The position numbers and the translations under genes are program-made. A stretch of 64,000 nt of DNA. Origin: Sanderia malayensis (lineage: Eukaryota > Cnidaria > Scyphozoa > Semaeostomeae > Pelagiidae). How positions within the stretch are numbered: position 1 is the first letter of the stretch; each line of letters starts with the position of its first letter. The DNA lies in assembly GCA_013076295.1 (NCBI GenBank), contig RQOL01000495.1, forward strand, positions 62,001 through 126,000, written 5' to 3'. The notes under the pieces were generated by a model. It did no database searches. It was not told the DNA's origin and was given only the letters and a program-made list of their open reading frames with translations. Positions 24,201 through 34,045 of the stretch are shown piece after piece.

Positions 24201-25199
24201 TTGCACGACCACCGTTTTTCATAGAAATTTGCTACTAAAGGTGAAGCTTTAATGCTGTTTTTGACAATGCTTAGCAACACAATCTTGTGTATTCTGCCAT
24301 ATCCATTGGATTTGAACAGTTTAGCAATGGTGTCAATGTGCATCTTCCATTTTAGGATCGTAAAGCAACTCTTCTATGGCCTGCTACTTCAATGCATACC
24401 CAAGATTCATTCTTTATCCAAGGTAGGTGGCATATCACTATTGATGTTAGGTGGTATAAATGTATTGTGAAATTGAACTAGATCTTCAACAAGCAATTTT
24501 TTAACCCATTCAGTTGTAGATGACGATATAAAGAATGACTTCAGTGAGGTGAAATGCATGCTTGTGGAGCAAAGAAGCCTTCACAAAAATACTGTACGTA
24601 TAATAAATTTTTCCAATAGCCAAACTGGCTTACAAAATGATAGATGCTTTCAAATATGCGTAGGAAAATTTATATTTCGATTGCCTGTTTCATAGATTGA
24701 GAAATCAACGGCCGTGAAAGATGACGACGAACTGGTTGGTGACGTGGTTATAACTGAAATTGATCAGTCGCTCCCAGGACAACAAGTTTACCATGCGATC
24801 ATGCAGAACGGTAAATGCTACCTTAGTGAATGTATGTATATATTTTGTGCAATGTTATTTAGAAGAAGTGGAAACCATTTTATCGCTATTTCAGATTTTA
24901 AAGAAAAACAAGACAACAAAAAGTCATGGATGCGGATGACGAATCTTGTTGAGGATTGTTTGAAAAGAGCTGAAAAAAAGCAGTTTGCCTCAATTGCATT
25001 TGAAGCTTTTCCTATTCGCCAATCGTTAAGAAATCCTGCATCCAAAAAAACAGCAACAACCATACTGGAGGCCGTATGGAAATTTTGTCACCTAAGAGCT
25101 TCTGGTCCAACAAGCCTGAAAATATTCAGAATTGTAACAAGTAATAAACTTTTGCAAGCAACACTAAAATCGGAAATGAAAACAATTAGTAAAAAATAA
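18244..25199 (+). CDS. Giant transposase-like protein with PHD, USP, Ulp1 and macro-like domains
   Basis: The first exon has 1999 open codons (18244-24240). Four small exons with matching phases follow: 24356-24422, 24514-24593, 24696-24810 and 24895-25199, giving about 2187 residues. If the AAG|GTGAAG donor is not used, translation stops at 24252 (2002 residues). The order is: a basic N-terminus; a Cys/His region at 368-410 like the zinc-binding part of Mutator transposases; a DDE-like core (D554 in YFDATG, D629 in LVDNSL, E901 in QIEGLF); a PHD finger at 1089-1135; a USP deubiquitinase domain (Cys1212 in TTCWMN, His1465 in SGHY, Asp1481/1482) with a C-x2-C and C-x-C insert; a Ulp1/SENP-type protease (His1641, Asp1658, Gln1702, Cys1708 in YDCG); and a C-terminal macrodomain-like segment. 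It likely acts in the nucleus on transposon ends, and may strip ubiquitin or SUMO from host proteins. That role is inference. All catalytic residues named are visible. Confidence 0.8.
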
Positions 25200-25269
25200 A
25201 CGAATTTCTCACAATTTTTATGCTTTATTTCATGTCAATGTTTACATATCACTGTCTTATTGTTCACGT

Positions 25270-26223
25270 CATTGTTTTTCTTCCTGTTTTTCTTTTTTCC
25301 CCGTGCAAGGCAAAAATAACTTCGTGGCAATCGTTGTTGCCTTGGCGTCAAAGAGCAGGTGACTCTCTTCAAATATTTCCCGTCTGATTTGGAACTACAA
25401 GCAAGATAGAGATGTTGTTTTTTGCTGGAAACATCCCCATATAGTTGTAGTGTTAGGGAATAAACTTCGAATTTATACCCACCAATGATAATTCTGTCTT
25501 TTGCAGCAACTTTGCCAATGTGAGTCTGGAAAATCAAAATGTACGTCTCTTTTCTGCTTGTTCCGGGTTTTAGTAGCGTCGACAGCTGCTTCGAAAAGTT
25601 GGAAAGGCAGCCTTGTCGAAGAGCAAGTGACAAAATATTTCCCGCTCGATTTAGAAGTACAACCAAGATAGAGATGCGGTTTTTTACTGAAAACATCCCC
25701 ATATAGTTGTAGTTTTAGGGAATAAACTTCGAATTTGTAGTAATCAATGATAATACCGTCTTTTGCAGCAACTTTGCCAATGTGAGTCTGGAAAATCAAA
25801 ATGTACGTATCTTTTCTGCTTGTTCCGGGTTTTAGTAGTGTCCACAGACACTTCGAAAAGTTGGAAAGGCAGCCTTTTCGAAGAGCAAGTGACAAGGTAT
25901 TTCCCGCTCGATTCAGAAGTACAAGCAAGATAGAGATGCGGTTTTTTGCTGAACACATCCCCATATAGTTGTAGTGTTAGGGAATAAACTTCGAATTTCT
26001 TAAAAATGAAAGACTTTGAAATTTTCACCATGTTTACGTTAGGCCAGCTTGGCAAGGCCGCCTTTTCGAAGAGCAAGTGACAAGGTATTTCCCGCTCGAT
26101 TCAGAAGTACAAGCAAGATAGAGATGCGGTTTTTTGCTGAAAACATCCCCATATAGTTGCAGTATTAGGGAATAAACTTCGAATTTCTTAAAAATGAAAG
26201 ACTTTGAAATTTTTACCATGTTT
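25270..26223 (-). repeat. Subterminal array of partial TIR copies
   Basis: Next to the right TIR lie about four further partial copies of TIR sequence in the same orientation (roughly 25270-25530, 25600-25800, 25860-26005 and 26040-26200). Each holds the 'CCCCATATAGTTG...GGGAATAAACTTCGAATT' and 'GAGATGCGGTTTTTTGCTG' blocks (gaps shown by dots). The left end has no such array. The copies create long open frames in several phases, which I do not regard as genes. Confidence 0.85.
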
Positions 26224-26483
26224 ACGGTAGGCCAGCTTGGCAAGGCCGCCATGTCGAAGAGCAAGTGACAAGATATTTCCCGCTCGATTCAGGAGTACAA
26301 GCAAGATAGAGATGCGGTTTTTTGCTGAAAACATCCCCATATAGTTGTAGTTTTAGGGAATAAACTTCGAATTTGTGGTAATCAATGATAATACCGTCTT
26401 TTGCAGCGACTTTCCCAATGTGAGTCTGGAATCCCAATGTGAGTCTACATTCCAGACCTATATTCGTCTGTCTTGTTTTTGGT
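26224..26483 (-). repeat. Right TIR of the Mutator-like element
   Basis: Inverted repeat of 16611-16870, ending TGTTTTTGGT at 26483 and followed directly by the TTAAATTTT target duplication. Confidence 0.88.
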
Positions 26484-26915
26484 TTAAATTTTGTAAAAAT
26501 TGAAATGAGCAGGCGATAACTTTTCGCTTTCTTTTGATGTTTCTGCAAAGAAAAGGATTTATTCATGATTTTTAATAGCTGAATGGTGAAATTTAAATAT
26601 GGCAAAGAAAAGTACAGCCGGGAAAGGCTTGTCAAGCCATTGTTGAAATGATAAAAATGAAATGGACAAGTCAAAATCCAGGCGCAGGCCCATGGCGTGG
26701 CGAGTGTTTCATCCTTTTGGCGGGATTTTCCAAATCTTGTTTCCCGCCACAGATATGTGGCGGAACCTGCATGGAATGCAGACTGGATCCTTAACTCAAT
26801 CAGAAACTGACGAAGCAGGTTTGTGTCTGCATCTTAATTTATTATTATTGTCAGTTAGTATAAAGTATTGTTATTCAGTCAGAAAGAAGGATAGCTTTTT
26901 GCGTGATTTAATAAT
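26484..26915. other. Spacer before the antizyme duplication, no secure gene
   Basis: An ATG at 26662 opens 52 basic codons up to a donor-like GCAG|GTTTGT at about 26816. It could be a first exon, but the phase would not feed the antizyme zero frame. I leave it unassigned. Confidence 0.35.
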
Positions 26916-27079
26916 GGTAGGTACTAATGTTGTATTTCTATAAAGCTGATGTAAATCCAGTATCAGTTTTGTAAAAAATCAGTAGCTCATGTGTTTAGCA
27001 GCTTCTTCTTTTTATTGTAATTGCAATTTCTCTTAGGTATGTATTTTCAAAATGACTTATTTGTTATAGAAAGCACTGA

Positions 27080-27545
27080 GTGAACCATAAGGGAACATGG
27101 ATCCAAATGTTACATAACATCTTCTGACAGTATCTTTGAAGTGCTAATTTAGGTATGAAGCTCTTAATAACATATGATCACATATATCCATACATTTTCC
27201 AACCATTACACCACAGAGTCAATTAATTTTGGAATTTACATGAAATGAAAATGTCCCATGTTCATGATATTTATTAAACCTGTGTTGACACTATTAAAAC
27301 TATTAAAAGATGTTTATTGCTATCCAATAAGCACTCGCAGAATGAGAACTCAACCAATGCAACATATATTCTCCATGATTTTTATACTCTCCCAATAGGG
27401 TGTTCCACTGCCATACTCTTAAACCTGTGTTGACACTCAGCAAAACTATTAAAAGATGTTTATTGCTATCCAATAAGCACTCACAGAATGAGAACTCAAC
27501 AAATGTAACATATAACCTCCATGATTTTTATACTCTCCCAATAGA
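27080..27545. repeat. Intron-1 repeats of copy A
   Basis: One unit of the 177-bp repeat that is expanded in copy B (AAGGGAACATGGA... near 27090) is followed by two tandem copies of a roughly 140-bp segment (TAAACCTGTGTTGACACT at about 27277 and 27421). No gene is seen from here to 28083. Confidence 0.75.
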
Positions 27546-28083
27546 TTTTCTTCTTCAATTCAGGTTATACATGAATTCCTGATAATTGTTCACTTTCATT
27601 TTTGAACATAATAATTCAAGTAAACTAATAAATTTATTAATCACATGCACTAATAAATCAATTAGCGCATGTGATTTTTCCCTACCTCCCCCCGATGGAT
27701 TTCTTTTCCATTATCTCTACAAATCCCCACTATTTCAGGATTACACCCACAAGAACTACCTACATTATGACAAATAAAAATTCATCTTTGCAACCTGCCA
27801 GTTTAAAAAAAGCTTGCAAAGTTTACATGTCTTGCCAGAGGTTGGCCAGTCAGTCATAGATTCAACTCCACTTTTAAAACATTACTATGAATAGTCAAAT
27901 TTGCACGATTTGAACTGATAAAATTCAAACTCCATCAAAAGTGACGAAAATTTTCCGTCTCCTTAAAGGTAAGCTGAAAAACCAACTCTTGTGACCCAAA
28001 CCTTTATAATTCAGACATCAAAATAAAAATTTACAATCCTTTCCAAACAAAAATTTCAAATTCTTGATATTTACTCAGACCAT

Positions 28084-28217
28084 TGTTGTAATTTTAAAAA
28101 GTCAAACACAGTAAGAAACAACATGTCTGGCTATTCCGCCATGATAACTTCAACTAACTCAAACGGGGCCTGGGCCCAATCTCAAATATTAACAACAACA
28201 ATGTCAAATACACAACA
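28084..28217 (-). repeat. 3' LTR of the second gypsy element
   Basis: 134-bp direct repeat of 32404-32537, preceded by ACCAT. Confidence 0.92.
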
Positions 28218-28220
28218 ACC

Positions 28221-31200
28221 CTATTGTTCAACAAAGTTTTCAGTGTACTTGCGGTTTGGTTTAACCGAGCGTCCACTTCTGGTCTTATATAATGTCCTTG
28301 CACTCTGATCACCTTGAACTTGATTTCCATTATCTTGAACAGGACCATTTTCAACATTATCCTTTGAACTGTTCTCTTCATCAACTCTGAAGTGCTCACT
28401 ATTGTCCTCTTTCAATTCTTTATTCTCATAGCAATTATCCTCTGGCTCATTCTGTTCTGGCATAATATCCTCATATGTTTTACGTATGTGCCTTCTATTT
28501 CGTCGATATGTTCCTCTCTCTGTTTCAATTATATAGCTATTTATACCTTGTGGTTTCTTCACAGTCCCTCTTCTCCATCTGCCGCTTGGCTCAACTTGAA
28601 CTCTTACTGCCTGACCAGACTGTAACCTTTGCAATTTTTTTGTACCTTTGTCAAAACTCTCTTTCATTTTGTTCTGTACCCCTTGACGAATTTCTTTGAA
28701 TTTCTTATGGCCTATAGCCCTTGGCTTCAAGCTATTTTGCTTCACAGGAACATTTGTTCTTTGTGTCCTACCCATGAGTACATGTGCAGGACTTCTACCA
28801 TCAATTGGTGTATTACGTAATTGTAACAGAGCTAAATAAGGATCCTCCTTGCTAAGTTTGGCCTTTTCAAGCGTATTTTTCACGGTTTGTATAACACGTT
28901 CGATAAACCCATTGCTTTGTGGGTATCTGGGGCTTGTTGGGTCATGATAAAACCCATTACTAGCTGCAAAGTTCTTATACTCCTCTGCAATAAATTGTGG
29001 CCCATTGTCACTAACAACAATCTCTGGTATACCATGTCGAGCAAAAAACGACTTTGTTTTGTTTATCACTGCAGGTGATGATGTACTGCATAATTCACAT
29101 ACTTCAAAATATCGACTATAGTAATCTGCAACAATTAGATAGTCTTTCTTGTTCCACTGAAAAAGATCTGTTCCAACCTTTTGCCAAGGTCTCTCTGGCA
29201 GCTCATGCGGCTGTAGAGGCTCTTTCTGATTGCTGTTCTTTAGCTGTTGACATGAATCACATCTCTGTATCATGGATTCAATTTGTTGAGCTAGACCTGG
29301 CCAGAAGACAGTGTCACGAGCAATCTGTTTCGTTTTTACAATCCCTTGATGACTAATGTGTAACTTTTGCAGTATATCTTTCCTAAGACTTGGAGGAACC
29401 AAAATTCTGTGACCTTTGTAAACAAATCCATCTTCCTCCAATAACTCAAATCGATAGTCATAATAGCATCTTATTTCTGGAGCTACATCCTCCCTTCTCT
29501 CTGGCCATCCTGACTTTATTTGCTCAATAAGTTTCTGAATGGAGTTGTCAACATTATTTTCTTTAGCTATTTCTTGCAATCTTCTGTCAGTGATATATGC
29601 CTTCTTTGACATCAAATGTATGCATTTTTCTTGCTCTATGTCTCTATCAAATTGCTCTTCAACAATCTCCTCTGAATAAGCTCTACTTAAAGCATCAGCA
29701 ACGTGCATTTCCTTCCCTTTCTTATAAATTACCTCAATATCATATGCTTGCAGCTGCATCATCATCTTTTGTAGCCGTGTCGGAGCTTGTGATAGAGGCT
29801 TGTTCAGTATCACTTCAAGGGGCTTGTGGTCTGTTTCAACTCTTATCTTCTTACCATACACATATTGATGAAATCTGCTGCACCCAAAAACTATTGCAAG
29901 CATCTCCTTTTCAATTTGTGCCCATTTTTTCTGGGTTGCAGTCATAGCTTTGCTTGCATAGGCTACTGGGCCTTTATCTTGTAAGATAGTTGCCCCTAGA
30001 CCTCCATAACTTGCATCAACTTGCAAGGTTATCTCCTTGGTTACATCATAAAATCTAAGAATGTTAGGACTTATCAATGCTTTCTTAACATTATCAAAAG
30101 CATTGCTATGCTTTTCCTCCCATACGAAATGTGCATTTTTCTTTATCAATTCCCTTAATGGTGCTGTAATGTCAGACATGTTCTTGGTGAACTTTGAAAC
30201 ATAATTGATCATCCCTAGCAATCTTTGCACATCACCCTTGTCTTGCGGAGTACGATAGTCCAAAATAGCACTGATCTTCTTCTCATCAGGCAAAACTCCA
30301 TTTTGCGTAAGCTTTTCTCCTAGATACTCAATCTCTGTGAGCCGAAATTGACATTTTTCTTTGTTCAAAGTTAGACCAAATTCCTTAATTCTATCAAGGC
30401 ATTTCTTCAAATTTCTGTCATGCTCCTCTAGAGTTTTTCCCCATATCAGGAAGTCATCTATGACAGTTTCAACTCCCTTCAAATCTCTGAATTTCTCATC
30501 AATTGTTCTGTGAAATACTTCCTGTGCAAAAACAATTCCAAATGGTACTACCTGAAATCTATATCTACCCATTGGTGAGTTGAAAGTTGTTAGATATGAT
30601 GATTCATCATCTAATGGAATTTGCCAGTATCCTGACGTAGCATCAAGCTTGCTGAAATAGCGTGCTCCAGCAAGTCTGCTTGTAATTTCTTGTTGAGTTG
30701 GCAACTGATAAGGTTCTCTTTCAATCAGTTTATTTAGATCACGAGGATCAATACAAATCCTGAGCTTTCCAGACTTCTTCTCGTTAACCACCATGCTATT
30801 TACCCATGGCGTTGGCTCTTCAACTTTCTTTATGATGCCCTTTCTCTCCATACTTGACAGTTCATCTTGAACCTTCTCTCTTAATGTAGCAGGAATTTTC
30901 CTTGGTGCATGTACCACAGGCACTGCTCCATCACTGACTTTGATGTGATAGGGTTCTGCTATGCACCCTATTCCTTCAAAAATTGGCTTGTATCCTTGCA
31001 AAATCTCCTGATTTGTCATACCAATGAGTGCATCTGGATCCTCTCTTATACCCTTACATATGCCATCCACATTAAAAGTAATGAACTTCAACTTTTTTGA
31101 ACTTTGACATCCCAAGAGTGATTTGTGTTCTTTGACCACATGATATCTCTTCTTGTCCCATCGTGTTTCTACAGCGTAAAAAACATTTTCCAATAACTGG

Positions 31201-31328
31201 GATAGTGTGCCCCCCATATGCTGTAAGCCTTTCCTTGGGTGGTCTAAGCTTTGCTTGTTGCTGGAATTTAGGCACAACTTTTTGAAAATCTTTTTCACTG
31301 AGCAGATTTGCTTCAGCACCAGAATCAA
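28221..31328 (-). CDS. pol: Gypsy Pol: protease C-terminus, RT, RNase H, integrase
   Basis: An open frame of 1035 codons. The part that reads as protein starts within the protease C-terminus (about 31190). Reverse transcriptase follows, with catalytic 'VIDDFLIWG' (IDD in place of YDD/FDD), then RNase H ('QVDASYGGLGA'), an integrase H2C2 finger ('HISHQG...CDSCQQLK'), and the DDE core (D in GTDLFQW, D in VSDNGPQF, E in NGFIERVIQ). The C-terminal domain is basic and the tail acidic, ending at 28221 beside the LTR. The frame is one register away from gag-protease; the break lies in a T6 run near 31183-31190 (minus strand TGTTTTTTAC). Confidence 0.9.
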   Translation of the reverse strand: MILVLKQICSVKKIFKKLCLNSSNKQSLDHPRKGLQHMGGTLSQLLENVFYAVETRWDKKRYHVVKEHKSLLGCQSSKKLKFITFNVDGICKGIREDPDALIGMTNQEILQGYKPIFEGIGCIAEPYHIKVSDGAVPVVHAPRKIPATLREKVQDELSSMERKGIIKKVEEPTPWVNSMVVNEKKSGKLRICIDPRDLNKLIEREPYQLPTQQEITSRLAGARYFSKLDATSGYWQIPLDDESSYLTTFNSPMGRYRFQVVPFGIVFAQEVFHRTIDEKFRDLKGVETVIDDFLIWGKTLEEHDRNLKKCLDRIKEFGLTLNKEKCQFRLTEIEYLGEKLTQNGVLPDEKKISAILDYRTPQDKGDVQRLLGMINYVSKFTKNMSDITAPLRELIKKNAHFVWEEKHSNAFDNVKKALISPNILRFYDVTKEITLQVDASYGGLGATILQDKGPVAYASKAMTATQKKWAQIEKEMLAIVFGCSRFHQYVYGKKIRVETDHKPLEVILNKPLSQAPTRLQKMMMQLQAYDIEVIYKKGKEMHVADALSRAYSEEIVEEQFDRDIEQEKCIHLMSKKAYITDRRLQEIAKENNVDNSIQKLIEQIKSGWPERREDVAPEIRCYYDYRFELLEEDGFVYKGHRILVPPSLRKDILQKLHISHQGIVKTKQIARDTVFWPGLAQQIESMIQRCDSCQQLKNSNQKEPLQPHELPERPWQKVGTDLFQWNKKDYLIVADYYSRYFEVCELCSTSSPAVINKTKSFFARHGIPEIVVSDNGPQFIAEEYKNFAASNGFYHDPTSPRYPQSNGFIERVIQTVKNTLEKAKLSKEDPYLALLQLRNTPIDGRSPAHVLMGRTQRTNVPVKQNSLKPRAIGHKKFKEIRQGVQNKMKESFDKGTKKLQRLQSGQAVRVQVEPSGRWRRGTVKKPQGINSYIIETERGTYRRNRRHIRKTYEDIMPEQNEPEDNCYENKELKEDNSEHFRVDEENSSKDNVENGPVQDNGNQVQGDQSARTLYKTRSGRSVKPNRKYTENFVEQ

Positions 31329-32238
31329 TTTTAATGTTCAGAATGTGCCCATTAATTTGAATCTTAGCAGTTTCTTTAGTTTTCTCAACTCCATCAATGA
31401 TGATTGTGTCAATTTCCCCAACATCTGAATCATCATCAGACTCCTGAACTTCCTGAACATCTTTTCTCCAGCAGCACTTTGCAAAATGATTGCGTCTATT
31501 ACATTTCAAACAAATTTTTCCAAACGCAGGACATTTTCGTGGTTCATGCTTCAATCCACACCATTTGCACGATTCAGTTTGCTTTTGTGACTGCTTCAAT
31601 TTTGTTTGAAGTTTTTTGTATTTTCTGGTTATCTCCTCTATTGATCCCTCACTTGGACTCTCAGCTGTCTTTATATTTGCAGTTTGCTGTCTGGAAATTT
31701 CAGCAGCACGAATCGAACTGATTGCCTTCTCCAGAGTTAAATCTTCTACCCTAAGTAATCTTTCTCTCATAGCTTGATCTCTAATTCCAAGCACAACACG
31801 ATCTCTAATCAGACTGTCCCTTAAATCCCCAAATTCACAATTGGCAGCGAGATTTCTTAACTCTGTAACATAGGAGTTGATTGACTCAGACTCATTTTGA
31901 CTTCTAGAATTAAATACATATCTTTCATAAGTTAAGTTTTTCTTTGGATTACAATGATCCCTGAACTTATCCTTCACTTCCTTTAAGGTCCTCTTCCACA
32001 CCTCTCCTGCTTCACTTGTTGCAAACTCAGGGTTTGCAAATTCAAAAGTTCTGTATAATTCCCTTGCCCTCTCTCCAGCACATAATAAAAAATATGAAAC
32101 TTTCTCCATCTCACTTTTGTCTGCAAACTCTGTTCGTTCCAAAAGCTTGAAATGTTCCTCAAAAGCATTATAATTAGCAGCTAAATTGCCTTCCAAAACC
32201 AGTTCCTTTGGCACTGCCCACATCATTGCAGATGCCAT
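31072..32238 (-). CDS. gag: Gypsy Gag-protease
   Basis: Begins at the ATG at 32238 and encodes 388 residues. A helical capsid-like region comes first ('YNAFEEHFKLLERTEF', 'DSLIRDRVVLGIRDQ'). Two zinc knuckles follow (C-x2-C-x3-H-x4-C then C-x2-C-x4-H-x4-C, about residues 220-255), then an aspartic protease with IDSGAEANLL. The last 30 or so codons after the T6 run have no similarity to protease and look like out-of-frame sequence. The pol frame continues the protease instead. Confidence 0.85.
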   Translation of the reverse strand: MASAMMWAVPKELVLEGNLAANYNAFEEHFKLLERTEFADKSEMEKVSYFLLCAGERARELYRTFEFANPEFATSEAGEVWKRTLKEVKDKFRDHCNPKKNLTYERYVFNSRSQNESESINSYVTELRNLAANCEFGDLRDSLIRDRVVLGIRDQAMRERLLRVEDLTLEKAISSIRAAEISRQQTANIKTAESPSEGSIEEITRKYKKLQTKLKQSQKQTESCKWCGLKHEPRKCPAFGKICLKCNRRNHFAKCCWRKDVQEVQESDDDSDVGEIDTIIIDGVEKTKETAKIQINGHILNIKIDSGAEANLLSEKDFQKVVPKFQQQAKLRPPKERLTAYGGHTIPVIGKCFLRCRNTMGQEEISCGQRTQITLGMSKFKKVEVHYF

Positions 32239-32403
32239 AGCGACTGTATATACTTAGGCCCACACAGTTGAATCTCTGCTTCTTTTAGGCCCAATTGCAA
32301 TAAAATTATTCGTGTTCCAATGCCAGTCAAAACTAGTCTCTAAAATCTAGTGTTTTGCAGTTTCATCCCTGCACACTTTTTTCGTACCCCACTTCTGGTA
32401 CCA

Positions 32404-32537
32404 TGTTGTAATTTTAAAAAGTTAAACACAGTAAGAAACAACATGTCTGGCTATTCCGCCATGATAACTTCAACTAACTCAAACGGGGCCTGGGCCCAAT
32501 CTCAAATATTAACAACAACAATGTCAAATACACAACA
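32404..32537 (-). repeat. 5' LTR of the second gypsy element
   Basis: 134-bp repeat followed on the right by the ACCAT duplication (32538-32542). It drives the minus-strand genes. Confidence 0.92.
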
Positions 32538-32737
32538 ACCATGCCATGTACAAACTAAAACCAACGAACCCATTTGTAAGAATTTAAATTTTATCCTAAT
32601 TCTAGTTTTGTATAAAGAATTCTTATTACATTCTGATATATTTTTGATTATTGATCAATGGTATTTTTGATTTTGTCACCTTTAGGTTTGCCCCGTGTTT
32701 TTGTGACAGTGGCCTGCTCCTGTGCGTGGACGGATAT

Positions 32738-32746
32738 TCCTGATGT
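32738..32746 (+). promoter_or_regulatory. Antizyme +1 ribosomal frameshift site, copy A
   Basis: The zero frame of the exon (TTT at 32687 onward) ends TAT-TCC-TGA at 32735-32743, and the antizyme frame starts at GAT (32742). TCC-TGA-T is the conserved antizyme shift site, read +1 when polyamines are high. The zero frame has 18 open codons in this exon before the TGA. Confidence 0.85.
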
Positions 32747-32827
32747 TCGCTTTCGTGCAAATCACATTGACCCAGGAGGATGTGGAACAGACAGGCGTCA
32801 CAAAGATCCATTTGAGGTATGTCACAG

Positions 32828-33372
32828 TGCTCCAACTTTGCACAGCTTCAGAAAGCCATAAGAAGTATAAAGCAAGCATATGTATGCATCTATCAACTGT
32901 CAGGTGCTTAGATTATAGCCTTGTGTGTGCCATATTCAATGCTCCATCTTTACCCAGCCTTAGAAAGCCATACCCTGCTAAGATTGAGCAAGCATACGTT
33001 GGCATCTATCAACTATCAACTGCTTAGATTATAGCCTTGTGTGTGCTATATTCAATGCTCCATCTATGCTCAGCTTTAGAAACCCATACCTTGCTAAGAT
33101 AGAGCAAGCATACGTTGGCATCTATCAACTATCAACTGCTTAGATTATAGCCTTGTGTGTGCTATATTCAATGCTCCATCTATGCTCAACCTCAGAAAGC
33201 CACACCTTGTAAAGATAGAGCAAGCATACGTTGGCATCTATCAACTATCAACTGCTTAGATTATAGCCTTGTGTGTGCTATATTCAATGCTCCATCTATG
33301 CTCAACCTCAGAAAGCCACACCTTGTAAAGATAGAGCAAGCATACGTTTGCATCTGTCAACTATGAACTGCT
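32828..33372. repeat. 117-bp tandem repeat in antizyme intron 2, copy A
   Basis: About five units of roughly 115-117 bp, each with GCTCCATCT...CTTAGAAAGCC and TCAACTATCAACTGCTTAGA. The same family has about eleven units in copy B. Open frames through the array are chance, because 117 is a multiple of three. Confidence 0.88.
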
Positions 33373-33649
33373 TAAATCATAGCTTTATGTATATACTATG
33401 TTCAATGCCTTGTGTATCTTCATACTTTGTATCATTGTTTATTTCAGGTCCTTTGTGAATTTCGAAAAGATTCAACGCCTTTAACATTCTCGTTCCAAGA
33501 TGGCCAACACCTTATCAGTGAATGGAATGGTGCTCTGGTGCAAAAGACATTGTATTTAGAACTTCCACATACCTCTTTGGCTTCTGGTATCAAAGAAGGG
33601 TAATTTATGTTCATTTATAATGCCCAATATGCCATTTGTGATCACATCT

Positions 33650-34045
33650 GCTATTGCATAGATATAGTTGCATATATTGCGTAGATATAGCTGTATATGC
33701 TGCATAGATATAGCTCCATATATTGCATAGATATAGCTGCATCTATTGTATAGATATAGCTGTATAAGCTGCATAGATATAGCTGGATATATTGCATAGA
33801 TATAGCTGCATATGCTGCATAGTTATAGCTGGATATATTGCTTAGATATAGCTGCATATGCTGCATAGATATAGCTGCATATACTGCATAGATATAGCTG
33901 CATATATTGCATAGATATAGCTTCATATATTGCATAGATATAGCTCCATATATTGCATTGATGTAGCTGCGTTTATTGCTGCATAGATAGCTATAGCTCC
34001 ATATATTGCATAGATATGGCAGTATGTATTGCATATAGCCTTTTA
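33650..34045. repeat. 23-24-bp minisatellite in antizyme intron 3, copy A
   Basis: About 17 units of the type GCATAGATATAGCTGCATATATT, slightly degenerate. It occupies most of intron 3. The complementary orientation occurs at 35355-35840. Confidence 0.9.

Larger units (their letters stand above)
16611..26483 (+). mobile_element. Mutator-like DNA transposon with 9-bp target duplication
   Basis: The ends are about 260-bp terminal inverted repeats (16611-16870 and 26224-26483, starting ACCAAAAACAAGACAGACGA). They are flanked by a perfect 9-bp direct repeat TTAAATTTT (16602-16610 and 26484-26492). Long TIRs with 9-bp duplications are the hallmark of Mutator-like elements. The 9873-bp interior carries one gene (18244-25199) with a transposase-like core, plus a subterminal array on the right. 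The near-identical TIRs, perfect duplication and 1999 open codons suggest a recent, possibly active insertion. KDZ and hAT elements, which have 8-bp duplications, fit less well. Confidence 0.85.
28084..32537 (-). mobile_element. Second Ty3/gypsy retrotransposon, in antizyme intron 1
   Basis: 134-bp LTRs (28084-28217 and 32404-32537; TG...CA, one C/T difference seen) are flanked by the 5-bp duplication ACCAT (28079-28083 and 32538-32542). The empty site is preserved in copy B at about 49883-49890 (CAGACCATGCC), which proves the boundaries. The minus-strand primer-binding site next to 32404 reads TGGTACCAGAAGTGGGG. Gag-protease and pol frames are both long, and a single frame break separates them. 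The near-identical LTRs point to recent insertion, after the locus duplication. Confidence 0.95.

Noticed and set aside
24714..25199. A separate 161-residue gene starting at 24714
   Set aside because: The open frame runs through an intron (24811-24894) with clear GT and AG sites. Phase agreement links these exons to the upstream transposase gene instead.
26662..26943. Open frame upstream of antizyme copy A as a possible zero-frame first exon
   Set aside because: The donor at about 26816 leaves the wrong phase for the antizyme zero frame, and the exon is absent from copy B. Not supported.
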